A DNA stretch of 64,000 nucleotides from Dermatemys mawii (lineage: Eukaryota > Chordata > Testudines > Dermatemydidae): assembly GCA_007922305.1 (NCBI GenBank), contig ML677343.1, positions 29,331,915 through 29,395,914 on the forward strand, in the 5' to 3' direction. The position numbers were made by a program, and so were the translations under genes. How positions within the stretch are numbered: position 1 is the first letter of the stretch; each line of letters opens with the position of its first letter. The notes beneath the pieces were generated by a model. That model did not search any database and was not told the origin of the DNA. It was given only the letters and a program-made list of their open reading frames with translations. Below, piece after piece: positions 33,991-45,655 of this stretch.

Positions 33991-34782
33991 GCCCCTATCC
34001 CTGTGCTCATTCCAGCAGATCACACAACTATTTCTGGCCTGGTGGGGACTCCCCCTTCCCTGGAGTTGAGAATGTTAATGGATCCAGATCCTGCATACCC
34101 AGAAATGAGGTTGATCATTACTTCGATGGAAATTGCATTTTGGGACAGCAGAACAGCTCCTATAACTAGATCTGTTGCATTGCAAAGCATAAAAAGAAAA
34201 GCAATAGGAAGAATTTTAACTCCACCTATTATCTGCTTTTAGTGGCAGGGCAGGCCAGCCATGAAAACACCTCTACCTCCTCTTTGTTAAAGGTTTGAAA
34301 AGCTTTCCTGGAATCGTGATAAAAGGGAGTCAGGATAACTTACAATTCCCTTCAAATTGTCAATCTTAGGGTTTTTATATTGTCACCCATTGCCACAGTA
34401 TCTGAGCACCTTCCACTTAAAATCAATAGCCAGTGAGGAAACTCCTTTGGTATGGTTGGCCAGAAAAGCTGCAGCCAATGGAAGTAGTAGGTATCTTGCT
34501 AATGTTCAGCCACCCACCCTCTTTGCCTTCACCATGAATCTAAATTCCAAAGGAATCATCACTCTTCTGAGCAACTGAAGTGTGGAATTCCTGATTAATT
34601 GGGGGGGTAATCCTTCTTCTCCTCTCCTGATATTTCAGTAGTGAGGCTGATATTCCATATGATTTCCTTGGCCAATTTGCTTCATTCCCATTCCATTTCT
34701 GTAATAAATTCTCTCTCCATTCAGGTCTCTGGAGAGTGTGGGAGGTTTAAATTAATAATTTTTTAAAAAACCCTAAAACTAT
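33991..34782. other. Unassigned non-coding stretch
   Basis: Short frames only; no recognisable TE or exon. Confidence 0.4.
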
Positions 34783-34879
34783 GGGTTGTACTCTGATTTC
34801 AGTTACACTGGTGTAAATCAGGAGTATCACCATGGACTACAATGGAATTACACCAGGGTGAGATCAGAATCATACCCTG
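34783..34879. repeat. Palindromic repeat, GTTACACTGGTGTAAAT family
   Basis: GTACTCTGATTTCAGTTACA near the left end is mirrored by CAGGGTGAGATCAGAATCAT at the right. Inner words TACACTGGTGTAAATCAGG and GAATTACACCAGGG also pair. The roughly 97-bp foldback is probably a small non-autonomous DNA element or an old conserved repeat. Confidence 0.6.
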
Positions 34880-35442
34880 TGATTGTAGAAATTATTTCTA
34901 CCAAAAATAAAAAAAAAACCTACACAATTTAGGCTTTATTAGTCATCCCTTTCCAATCCAAATCTCCCCACAGAGGAGCCTTGTAAAAGTCTTTCCAGTG
35001 GCACTCTTTTCCAGCTTTCCTTTGGTCAGACTACACTAAAAGAAAAACGAGTTTGTGGTCAATAGGCCATTGTTTAAGTTAAAAGGCTGTATCAGAATAT
35101 CTGAAATCTTTGAATATGTTTCAGACCAGAGCTCAGATTTTCTTCAGCAAATATTGCATCATCTTAAGCACCAGCTATGGCAGATTCAATTTTACTGTGA
35201 CTGGGATGTACATATTATATTTGAGATGAGCCCAGACTGGGAAGTTCAAATACATGGCTCAAGTCGAACTTTCTCTGAGTTGGGCTATGTTCAGAATTCT
35301 CAGGAGCCCAGAGATGGATCTGGTTTAAAAACTTAAGATTTCTGGTTTCAGAAGTTTTGCAGAGAGAGACCCAAGCCATGAATCTGGACTTGAAAATATT
35401 AACCCACCAGTTTATGCGGTAACATAAAATATGTGTAGATCT
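34880..35442. other. Unassigned non-coding stretch
   Basis: No recognisable repeat or coding sequence. Confidence 0.4.
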
Positions 35443-35450
35443 ATATAGTG

Positions 35451-35761
35451 CAGGGGTCGGCAACCTTTCAGAAGTAGTGTGCTGAGTCTTCATTTATTCA
35501 CTCCAATTTAAGGGTCTGCATGCCAGTAATACATTTTAATGTTTTTAGAAGGTCTCTTTCTATAAGTCTATAATATATATCTAAACTATTGATGGATGTA
35601 AAGTAAATAAGGTTTTTAAAATGTTTAAGAAGCTTCATTTAAAATTAAATAAAAATGCAGAGCCCCACAGACTGATGGCCAGGACCCGGGCAGTGTGAGT
35701 GTCACTGAAAATCAGCTCGTGTGCTGCTTTTGGCATGCATGCCATAGGTTGCCTACCCCTG
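35451..35761. mobile_element. hAT MITE, CAGGGGTCGGCAACC type
   Basis: The left end CAGGGGTCGGCAACCTTTCA and right end ATAGGTTGCCTACCCCTG are inverted. ATATAGTG (35443-35450) and AGATAGAG (35762-35769) form an 8-bp target duplication with two mismatches. The interior is AT-rich without a transposase, so it depended on an hAT transposase elsewhere. Confidence 0.85.
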
Positions 35762-35769
35762 AGATAGAG

Positions 35770-36238
35770 ATGTATGTAGAGAGATGTTCCTGAAGTAAGA
35801 CTTTACAGGGAGACGGCTCCCACTGGCTCAGGTTTCCTGTATAGAGCACCTAGTTCCATTTTATTCAGCTCAGGGTAGTTGGTTGCTACAAATACAATCT
35901 TGCTGACAAGAATTAAGCAGGTTCCTTTTCCCCCTCAAGTTTCCCTTAACAAATGGACGTGAAAAATATTTCCATTTGCCATAGTGGGCTCATTAGTTAC
36001 TGGTAGTACACTGATATACAATATGTCCTCAACACCATAAGAACTGCTTGTGGATACATTGGACCTGCTCCTATTCTTACTAAAGTCAATGGGAACAGGA
36101 CTGGGCTCTGAAAAGATATTATTCTTAATTTAAACATCAACGGTTTAACACGGTTGGTAATAATAACCTCTTGGACAATTCAAACTGAAATCTGTTTCCT
36201 TGCTGAATTTCTTTTCTCTTATCAGGCATGCAAACTGG
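35770..36238. other. Unassigned stretch with a palindromic-core trace
   Basis: CTCCTATTCTTACTAAAGTC followed by AATGGGAACAGGAC at 36068-36102 is one more variant of the palindromic core. Confidence 0.4.
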
Positions 36239-36416
36239 TTTGTTATTCTTGGGTTGTTTTGAGTGCTTTGGGCTGCACACATGGGTTTGTTATTGTTGGG
36301 TAGCTCAGGAGTGTTCGGCTGCACACCCTAACTAATTTGTTATTGGAGTGTTGCTCTGAGCGATCCATTCCGGTATGTTACTGTAGGGTTGTTCGCTGAA
36401 TGCTGGGCTGCTGTAG
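36239..36416 (+). repeat. Degenerate tandem array, period about 38-50 bp
   Basis: Four diverged units begin with TTTGTTATT or TATGTTACT at 36239, 36286, 36336 and 36374. Each continues with a TTGGGTTGTT-like segment, and units 1, 2 and 4 carry GGCTGCACAC or GGGCTGCTG near the end. Unequal unit lengths and many substitutions indicate an old minisatellite or a tandem piece of an unknown repeat. Confidence 0.65.
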
Positions 36417-37799
36417 TTTTATTATTATTATTTATTTCGGAAGTAATTCTTTTGTGAGGTTATTACCCACACAACTAAACACGAACAATGCCATATATTG
36501 TGGTTAATCAATCTTGATGAACCACAGTTTTTTAAGACAGATTTTAACAACTAGGAAACTTGTTTCTTACAATAATTCATTTTAAAATACCATTTCCTTC
36601 TGCTAACATATTCCCACGCACTTATTATTTAAATACAACTTTTTATAGGTATCTTATCTGCCCTCTTAACATTCCTGTCCCCTTGCCATCAGGAAAAAGT
36701 TCTTTATGGAATATTTCTTTTAAGGTTCAATGCAAGAGCAAATAACTATGACCATTAGTCTTTTCTTCATCATCCTTTTTTTTCTGTGTTATATTCATTA
36801 CAAAATTCCTCACAATATAATAAAGTGCATTTCTAAGCTTTCAGCTGATAAACTTCACGTCATCACTGCACTGGTGGAAGAGGCAAATTGATATGTGACT
36901 AGACAAGAAATAACAGATAGCCAAGAAACAACTATTCAATAGGATATAAAATAGGAACAATAAAAAAGAAAACTGTAGAGAGATGTACACCATTGAATGA
37001 AAATGTATTTTCCTTATCCCAGGAACAGTACCACTGGTGATCAGGAGTATCTCTAGAATGATGAATGCTGGGTCATGTCAGCAGTATAGGGAAGATGCCA
37101 ATCATAGGTTGGCTGCATTGTGGATCTACAAACTTTTTAAAAGCACAAAGTAAACCACCTGAAAACTTTGGTGAAATTCCCGATAACTATCTCTGTTGCC
37201 GCCAGGCTCTCCCTACGAAAGCTAGAGTTGCCAACACTTCATGATTGTCCTGGAATCTCCAGGAATTAATCTTTCATTAAAGATTAATCTTTATGTCAGG
37301 TGATGAAGCCGCCATGAATTCGTCAAAACCAAAATCAACAACCCTAACTAGAGCAGAGGCTGCTTTATGTATTTATTTATTTTTTGTCTTAAGTCTGTCA
37401 GTTTTAGGAGAAACAGCTTAGTGGGTATACTAGGTGTAATACCATTTGGAAGAGCTGAAATCAAATGGCTGCTGTACTACGAGTATTATTATTCATATTA
37501 ATCTTATGAATATTAATAAAGTAAAATAACTGTAGTAGAACTCATAAACAATTGATATATTATTATACCTGGGATATAGATATATATAAATCCAGTAATA
37601 TGCATGCAAATGAACAGATATGGATTCAGCTGTCGATCTGCACACACAGGAATTTGTGTGTGCAACCATGATATTCATGCTCCCCCACAATGGGTGTGCA
37701 GTTTCCCTTGTATTTTGTACATGAATAGTTATGTACACAATGTTCTTAATCAGGCCCTGATTAAAAAACTCTCAGAATACTATTGTGATGAATTTCAAA
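36417..37799. other. Unassigned AT-rich stretch
   Basis: Contains TATTATTATT-type runs at its start and TGTGTGCAA words near 37620-37690. No gene found. Confidence 0.4.
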
Positions 37800-37900
37800 G
37801 AGAAGTAAACTGAGGCAGAGCAGTTAAGGTCATAGAGCAAGTCAGGGAGAGAACAGAATAAAGAATGCAGGATTCCTGTGCACTAATCCTTAGGGTCTTC
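37800..37900 (-). mobile_element. MIR-type SINE, reverse orientation, partial
   Basis: AACTGAGGCAGAGCAGTTAA, GGTCATAGAGCAAGTCAGGG and GCAGGATTCCTGTGC follow the order of a reverse MIR core. Confidence 0.65.
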
Positions 37901-38276
37901 TTTCTCTAAACTTTAAGCTTTGGTCTGCAGCTGACTACAGATTTAAGAAAAATACTCTCACCATACCACAGTATAAACGTCATGCTAACGGCTAATCAGA
38001 GCGCTTATTTTGGAATATCCACATCAAATATGTATGAGCTCTGTAAAAGGAAACAAAATTTAAACAAAAATCCCACAGAGCACCCACGCCCACCTCCTGC
38101 CCTTGAATACAAAAACAGCAAAATCTTTTGATTTTGATAATCAAAACATCACTTGCTTGATCTTCTAATTTTTCTTCCAACTGAATTCATTTTAAAAGGG
38201 ATGACTGAGTATTTTTCATATGAATGTCTTCAGCAGCAGGTCTAGTGCCTGAATACATTGAGTTACGACTCTGAAT
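37901..38276. other. Unassigned non-coding stretch
   Basis: No repeat or coding feature seen. Confidence 0.35.
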
Positions 38277-38363
38277 GCCAAATTCTGCCCTCAGATAAAC
38301 CCTTGCAACTCCCATTGACTTCTCTACAAGCTGCAGGCATGTAGCTGAGAACAGAATTTGGCC
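38277..38363. repeat. Short foldback element, GCCAAATTCTGCCCTCAG ends
   Basis: The left end GCCAAATTCTGCCCTCAG and right end CTGAGAACAGAATTTGGCC are inverted copies, with AACTCCCATTGACTTCTC in the centre. An 87-bp palindromic repeat of the TTGACTTC-core group, probably non-autonomous. Confidence 0.65.
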
Positions 38364-41300
38364 TAACGACTTGTTGTTTTGGTTATTTTGCAATCCAGCA
38401 CAGAAACTGGATACTTTTTTTTTTTTTTTTTAAAGGAAACTGTTCAGGGTATTTTGGATAGCATCCTTTCCAGGGCTAAATCTCAGTTTACTAGTAAATG
38501 AAGCCCAGAGAGTTTTATCAACAACAATATTTAACAACTGGGTTAGATTCAGATTCTCATGTTTTACAGCCAGGATATAGGATCTCTGATATGAACACCC
38601 ATGGATTTATTGGTCCCACAAGGACTCAGGATTCTGCTGGCCCTCACAGTTCAGAGAGTCAGAGGAAGTCAAAGGTTATCTTTTGTTGGGTAGTATGGGA
38701 TTTGCCAGTTGACCCCTCCCTCCTCTCTTCTGATTCATCTGCTAAAATCATTAAGGAATTTTCCTTCACCCTCAAGAACTGTTAGTGTCTTTTTAGCACC
38801 GAGATCAAGTTACTGACCTCTGCATTGCCAATATACCTTGAGGATTTCAAGAGTGATGGGGTATTTTCAGTGTTAAAAGGAACAGAGTAAAGAAAGATGA
38901 ATAGGTGCATGGCCTGAAATGAAGTCTAATGGTTTTTCTGGCTAGGAGCTTCCTCACTTGTTCATACATGTTTGGTATCTTAGGGTAGCTTTGTTGAAGT
39001 AAACAGTTAAATTTTGCTGCATGGCAAAACAACAACAAAGCAATGCTGTATTAACAAGTGGGCTCCACGTTCTGAATGAAATTGGGAGTGAATGGTGACT
39101 GGACTGCCCTGCATCTGAGATCTGCTTAGCCCAGGAGCGCAGGGGGCCATCTTGGGAAGTCTCAAGATGAGCTTGTCCTGCTGGGATTCAACCATTCAGG
39201 GATCTCTTGAATCTCTGCTGAATTTTCCACAGGAGTCTGGCAGAGTCGGTGGGAGGTTTGCTGACTCAGTGCATTTCCTGATTCCCCAACCCATGCCCCC
39301 TCTGTGACTGATCTCACCAAGTTGCAGTATTGCCTCCCCTTTGACAGGGAATGACAGGTGACTTATGCTGCTGCTAGCCTATTCACCCATCAGACCTCCT
39401 TCCCCAGAGGGCCCAGCATCAGGCTTACCGGGCAGGCCCTGAGTAAGTTTTTCAGATTGAATTGATTGCTGGAAAAAAAACAAACTCTCTGCAGATATAC
39501 ATCCTGCTAGCTAGCTACACTTTCCTCATATTTTCAAAGAGCAGCTAAAGGAGGTCATTTAAGGCTTCTCCTGTAAGGTCTCCCTCCCCTGCCCCCAGTC
39601 CTGCCACATACATCAGTGATCTAATCACCTGTGAAACCCAATGCAGGGAGCTGCAGAGTTCTTCCATTACAAAATCAAGATTTATTCAGAACATGACAAG
39701 CCTAGCAGGGTTTTATGATGTGCATGGTGCCACTCCTTTCTGTTAACCTATTTGTAACATTTATACTCAGGAGTTTTTTATCATTCCTGATACTCCTCCA
39801 TCTGTTCCTGGCCATTCAGTAGCTGGAAGTCTTGTTTCATTGGACAGTGAAGATGAAATCACTCCATCTCGTTAATGGATTACAGTAATTAGGTTATTGT
39901 TTGAACATTTGGATTTTAATTTTCTTTTGGGATACAGTCTCTGTATTTCTTTTTCAGTCTGTTTATAAATGGAAAGCCAAATGCCTGCAAACCCACCAAT
40001 TAGTGGCTTTAAAATTTAATATCTTTTCTTTTTATCGTGATAACAGGTTCTGGATATCAGACTCTCTTCTTGCAAAAAAGAAAATAGGCAATGGACAAAT
40101 ATTCATTGGCACTAATTATACCCAGCTCATCTGATATAAGGAAGCAGCCAGTGAATCTTATTGCTTATAAACCGTTGGGGGGAAAAACCCCTCAGCCCAT
40201 TGTGTTCAGTTCAGCATCAATCATTTGGAATTCTTCACTGAGCACAAAAGTTCTAAGAAGCTTTGACAAATAACAATCACAGTGATGCAGCAGGCAGTGC
40301 AATGACATGTGTGGCACCTTATTGCCAGCACTTTTAATGACCTAGTTAAAAAAGGTAAGCCATGTTTACATTAAAGGGAACCTATCAGGAAATTGGAAAA
40401 TATTGCACGTTTCTAGATCTGCTGATTCCCAAAACAGCTTCATGGTACATGCTGGTTTGCAGAAAATCGATACTGGCAAAGGGCAAGGAAGACATTCCTT
40501 TAGTTCCTTTCTTAAGTGACAGCATTTGCATCTTATTTTCCTTGTGACATTTTATTTCTCTTTCACCAGATCACTGCTAAGAAAAAACAAGAGCTAGCAT
40601 TGGTCTTGTAAAAAGATGGATAAAAGGGAAGGAAGCATTCTTAAGTGGATGGATGGATGCAGGCACCTCTCTTATTTGTTTTACGAGGAGCACCAGATGA
40701 GAGCAAACTATGTCCCATAAAACATTTAAATTCAAGCTTCAAGCTCCAGGACAGTCACACTGGTTGAGGGGAAAAAAGGCTAAAGCAAGATCAGCCCTTT
40801 CACTTGGTTTAAACTGAACAATTTTCTGAACTTTCTACATGTATAGAGAAGTTGTTGGTGGCACCACGGTACCAAGGGTTGGTAGGTAAGCTCAGATCTA
40901 TGATCCTGTGCAGAGCTGAAATCCAGTCCAGGTTAGCAGTGATGAAACTTGTTGCCATATGTCTTCTCTGCAGTGGCCTATGTGAAATGGGGTTATCTCT
41001 GTTCAACTCCTAGTCCTATCTGCCTCATTAAGACTCCCATAACAATTGGCAATGAGAACGCAATTAAAAAAAAAAGTTATCTCAAAATCCGAGTGGGCAA
41101 AATGTGAATGTAGACATGTAAGATGCCATTTGCATGTGCAATTTCTTATGTATAATTACAATAACTTTTTCAGAAATTAGGCCAGTCATTGCACAAGCAT
41201 GTATATGTGCAAATGTGTGTCTAACTTCTTAAATTACTGGGGCCTAATTTTCTCCCTGCTAAGCCGTGTCAGCAGAGGAGCCAGAGACTGATGACTGGAC

Positions 41301-41729
41301 CATGGGAAGTACCCTATCCTCTTGACCTAGGGAATATGGCTGAGCCACATTGATGCATCAGCTTGAAAGAGCTTTATAAAGTCTTTTTTGCAAAGCCACA
41401 TTACTCACCACATGTGGTGTAGCTCTGAATGAATGATACATATAAAGGCTACATATTTGTCCATTCTAATGCATATTTTGTATATTTTTCAGTCTCCCTC
41501 TGCTTTTTTCCCCTTTGTCAGTTTATATCATGTTTTGAAATTTAGATTATGGCATAAAGGAATTTGTATGCTGTCTATTTTGGCCTATGGTGGGTGAGTG
41601 TGTGTGTGCACGTACACACATGTACACATATATACCACATGTGTGGTCATCATAAACAGCATGTAAATTATAAAATAAGCAGCATGTGTACCTATACAGT
41701 AATTGATGTGAATACACAAAAGATCTGTT
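38364..41729. other. Unassigned non-coding stretch
   Basis: Contains a T17 run at 38415-38431. Frames up to 95 codons show no domain. No TE is confidently recognised in these 3.4 kb. Confidence 0.4.
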
Positions 41730-41850
41730 AGGGCCAGATTTCAATAAATGCACTCATCTTTATACAAAAAGTCACACTGAGTTCAATGTGACTACTTGCA
41801 AAGCAACATGCTTCTCAACATGAGTAAAGTATCAGAATATGGACTTTACT
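41730..41850. repeat. Palindromic repeat, GTCACACTGAGTTCAATGTGAC core
   Basis: AGTCACACTGAGTTCAATG followed by TGACT (41770-41793) is a near palindrome. GGGCCAGATTTCAATAAATG to its left and AGTAAAGTATCAGAATATGG to its right are roughly mirrored. Confidence 0.5.
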
Positions 41851-43461
41851 CTGATACGGTCACCTTTAGCTAACTGGTGTTTATGCCAGGTTCTAGATAA
41901 TGGGAATAGTGTTCAGTTAAAAAAAAAATCGCTTCTCAAAAATTGCTTGTGTGTAAATAAATCCTAGATCTACCTATGTAGCTGATCTAATTTGTTCTCT
42001 CAGTAAAACTGGTGGCTCTCTGCAGCCTTTGTTGGCTTCTGCAGAGTTTTAAAAATTCAATTTAAAAAGTGACCGTCATCTGCCGTATTTGCCCTTTCTC
42101 TGACAAATGATAGAGCTGGGATGCAAGGCCACTTAAAGAAGTTCAGATAACTAAACTGGCTATGACCTAACTAAAACTCATAGTTTGTGCTTATGATGGC
42201 TGCAGGAGCAGCATCTGGGTTACATTTAAATAGAAGGTTATTCAATAAGATGTTGCATTTTGAAATCCCAGGGAAAAATTGATGGTAATTTGGTTATTCA
42301 TGCTAAAAAAAAAAAAAGGAAAAGGGAAAAAAAATCCCTTCCAGAAAGCTGAAACAGAGAAAAAAATGGGTAATGCTGTGTTTTCCCTGACATTTGCCCA
42401 GGCATCCTAAACATAGCATTAAATATAATCTTTACTAGCAAACTTTTTTTTGCTTATTATCCTCCCAAAGGGCAAAGCAGAGTTTCAACACTCCAAGGAT
42501 CCAGCCCCAGTGTCTTTCAGCTTGTCGAAAGGATTGGGTTTCACATTGCATTCATTCCTCGGTATGTTGGCACGGCCTAACACTGGCTTCAAACGTTTGG
42601 TATTCGAAACAGAAAATCTTGGTGTTTCATTCCTTGATTCGCTTCCCCTTGTGTTTCTAGCACCATAGACTAATGACAGCCCTTGCCTGTAAAGAAAGGC
42701 CAGGTTCTCTCGTTTATTCAGCTGCAGGCTTTAAAAAATGTAAAATAGGGGTTTTCTTCATAGGAGAGGGCAACTGCCAGTGAACTTTTCCTTTCTCTAC
42801 GTAAAAGTAGAATAGCACAATAAACAGTGGTAAGAGAAGTGGGACCAATGGTATGCACGCACACATGGAGATATAGTTAGCCAGATTATCTGCACCCAAA
42901 ATCTCTGTTCTGTGAGTGTAAGAGTGTGTGCGTAGGTGTAATTTACATCCTTCAGTTGTCTACAGGCTTGATCCTGTACCCTCTGAAGTCAGTGGTCTAG
43001 GATCCAGTCCCAAGTGCTTTACTGTGCTTGCACATGGGGTGCTTAAGTGCATTCATTAACTCAGTTGTGTCCTTACATTTCACGAACAAGACCGCACCCA
43101 CTATTTTTTTAGGTACAGAAGCAAAGGCCGGGATGAAAATCTGAATGTGAATGTTTAGAGGTCCCAATTCTGTACCCTGCTTGCAGGCGTGAAGGCTTCC
43201 ACTATTCACAGGAGTAATGCTGCAGGTTTGGGCACCCTCACCACAGAGAGTCTCAAACTCTTCCATAGTGTAAACCACTTCTAAATAAAAAGACAGACTC
43301 GGGGCCAGCTCCTCCCCTGTGCAACACATGGAGCGCAAAATTTCAGTGCAACTACAGCATTTACTTACACGGAAAAGTCATGCTTGGCAAATACTTTTTT
43401 ACATGTCTTTAAGTGCAAGATATGTACTCTCTCTTCCCCCCTCCCTTAAGTTAGCCACTCT
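41851..43461. other. Unassigned stretch, one complex CpG-containing block
   Basis: Includes poly-A patches (42306-42320), a complex non-repetitive block at 42440-42670, and a palindromic-core trace (CTCTGAAGTCAGTGGTC, about 42981-42997). No coding evidence. Confidence 0.4.
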
Positions 43462-43550
43462 GGGCCAGAGCCCACAGTAGGTATAAATTGGTATAGAACC
43501 ACTGAAGTGAATGAAATTAAATTGATTTTCACCAGCAGAGGGTCTGGCCC
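43462..43550. repeat. Short foldback repeat, GGGCCAGA...TCTGGCCC
   Basis: GGGCCAGAG at the left and GGTCTGGCCC at the right are inverted. Inner words TATAAATTGGTATAGAACCA and TTGATTTTCACCAGCAGAG, with CACTGAAGTGAATGAA between, match a palindromic repeat about 90 bp long. Confidence 0.6.
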
Positions 43551-44345
43551 AGTGACTCCTTTTGCTCCTATTTTAATCTCCCCATCTCAGCTGTTCTCTT
43601 TCAATCACCTGGAAATAAGGGGGAGAGGCAGAATCATGTAATGTTCTAAATTTTCATAGACCACCAGCATTCCACAGACCGTTGCTTGAGAACCTCTGCT
43701 GCACAGTGAGCCAGTAAAGGTGCTGGAATAAGTTGCGGTGGCGGATCAGAGTTGCTCAGTTCATGCATTGTTCCTGCCAAATGTCTATTTGGTGGAGGTG
43801 GGGAGTATGCCTGTACCATCCCCTGGGCATCATTCTGTATGATTAATACCATTTCACTCTGCTTGTGAATTTCCTTTTGGGATTTTCATGTTCATTTTGG
43901 CCATAAACACAAAAGAAATGAGAGAGGGAAAGCGATTTTTGGAGTCATTACTGTCTCTCTTATTAAATACTTACTGAGGCAATATTTTAATGTGGACCCA
44001 TTCGATTGTAATAGCTCTGAAGCTGTCATCAGGCACATTACTGTGTAAATATGTATTTAAGCACATCTCAGAGAAGTGGATTTTTGACCTAATATGCTAC
44101 ATGAGTGCATCATTTTTGGCATACACTAGAGTAATCACAGTGGGCTCAATCCTACCACATAGCTCAGGGGCGGAGGTTTGTATGGGAAAGCAGGAGGTAA
44201 GAAGTGATGAATCGACCAGGGGAGGATGGGGAAACTGAGTCCTGAATTAATAAGGGTTCTGCTGTGTGGGTCTGTAAGTTTATCTGTCCTACTTATAGGA
44301 ACAAGATCTGGGAGAGGAATACATAGCTAAGGATCACACAAGACT
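43551..44345. other. Unassigned non-coding stretch
   Basis: CCGTTGCTTGAGAACCTCTG at about 43679 faintly resembles a hAT end, but no partner terminus or target duplication was found. Confidence 0.35.
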
Positions 44346-44419
44346 GGGGTGAAATCCTAGCCCATTAAAGCCAATGAGAGTTTTGTCCTTTATTTCAACA
44401 GGGCCTAGATTTCAACCCA
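44346..44419. repeat. Short foldback repeat, GGGTGAAATCCTAGCCC...GGGCCTAGATTTCAACCC
   Basis: GGTGAAATCCTAGCCCATT at the left pairs with GGGCCTAGATTTCAACCC at the right. The centre has AAGCCAATGAGAGTTTTG. About 74 bp. Confidence 0.6.
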
Positions 44420-44651
44420 TATCTCTTCAGACATGGCTGTTGTGTGCCCTTTTCTAATCTGGCACTCACTACTAAAGGAGCAGACCCACAGGTAGTTAAA
44501 ACTTTCTACCTCTGACTTCAGAGGGCTATGCATAGCATTCAACCTTACTGGAGTCCGTGTGTGTGACCTTGTTTGTGATGGAACACAACAACCCTGCACA
44601 CCCACCTGTGCACAGTTCAAGGACCTGAAGGATCAAGGCCCCAAAAGATAG

Positions 44652-44698
44652 CAGGCCAAAACCTGATTCCATTGACGTCAGTGGGGAGTTTTGCCAAG
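44652..44698. repeat. Palindromic-core repeat, CCATTGACGTCAGTGG
   Basis: CCATTGACGTCAGTGG at 44669-44684 is a near-perfect palindrome, flanked by GGCCAAAACC and GGAGTTTTGCC, which are also inverted. Confidence 0.6.
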
Positions 44699-44870
44699 GA
44701 TTTGTATACTCACAGTATTTTATTGAGTATGCTCTGTTAATTGGATAATTGAGCCTCATGATAATGCGAAGAGATGATTGTAGTGCAATCAGGAACAATA
44801 TATAAACTTATTCTCTCTGGAGTTGTATATACACAGCTTATCTAAGCCTCTAGAGAAGGATTTTAAAAAG

Positions 44871-44955
44871 TATTTAGCATGTGCCTAACCCTGTTCCCAC
44901 CGAAGCCAGTGATAAAATTCTGATTCATTTCAGTGGGAACAGAGCTAAGCCCAAG
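44871..44955. repeat. Palindromic repeat with CTGTTCCCACC...CAGTGGGAACAGAG
   Basis: CCTGTTCCCACCGAAGCCAG at the left and TTTCAGTGGGAACAGAGC at the right are inverted halves of one element. Confidence 0.6.
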
Positions 44956-45384
44956 ATGACCGCTTTAAAAACGTTACCCGTGCATGAGAGTCATTTTCTT
45001 CTCAGTTGGCGCACGCAGATGACTTGAATGCTTTCATTTTCGTATATAGCAATTCTTCGAATAACTGCTGTGCCATGCCTGAATTTTCCAAAAGACTTTC
45101 TCATGGGCCCCAAAAGAACCAATGGTACTATAAACTATGCAAAGTCCTAGGACACGAAGTATCTAGTTAGCGATGCAATGTCCTCTTTTGGCAACAAAAT
45201 TCTTTTGAGATAGCCTACAAATTGCATTTTTTCTATATCAGCCTAACATTACTATTTGTGAACAGATGTATTTATTTTTATTTTATGTCTATGTATATAC
45301 ATATGAATGGGAATAGATTTGATTTTGCAAGTAAAATTCCCAAACCAGTCATTTCATTTACTGCATACAGTGAACAGCTGTTTG
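44956..45384. other. Unassigned non-coding stretch
   Basis: Nothing recognised. Confidence 0.35.
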
Positions 45385-45655
45385 AAATTGGTCATTCAAA
45401 AAATGTTTTTTTCGTGAAAAAAATAGCTTTTTCATCAAAATGGAAATTTCTATGGGAAATGTCAATTTTGACTACATTTGCTGGGGTTTTGTCAAAAAAA
45501 ATATTAAGGCTTGGCTGAAAAATGTTGAGGCTTGGGGATTTTTTTTTTTTTAAATGAAAACCTAAAGACTATAGAAGAAAAATTTCGATGAAAACAAACC
45601 CATTTTTGTTTTCATGGGAACCAAAACTATTTCCTGATCAGCTCTTTTAGAATAT
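45385..45655. repeat. A/T-homopolymer-rich repeat, GAAAATTTC type, copy 1
   Basis: Strings of TTTTTCATCAAAATGG, GAAATTTCTATGG, AAATTTCGATGAAAAC and a TGATCAGCTCTTT end occur. The same words appear at 52730-52920 and 61650-61985. Probably one unclassified repeat family in different states of decay. Confidence 0.45.

Noticed and set aside
43660..43700. CTTGAGAACCTCTG considered as a hAT end
   Set aside because: No partner terminus in the expected 200-400 bp and no 8-bp duplication.
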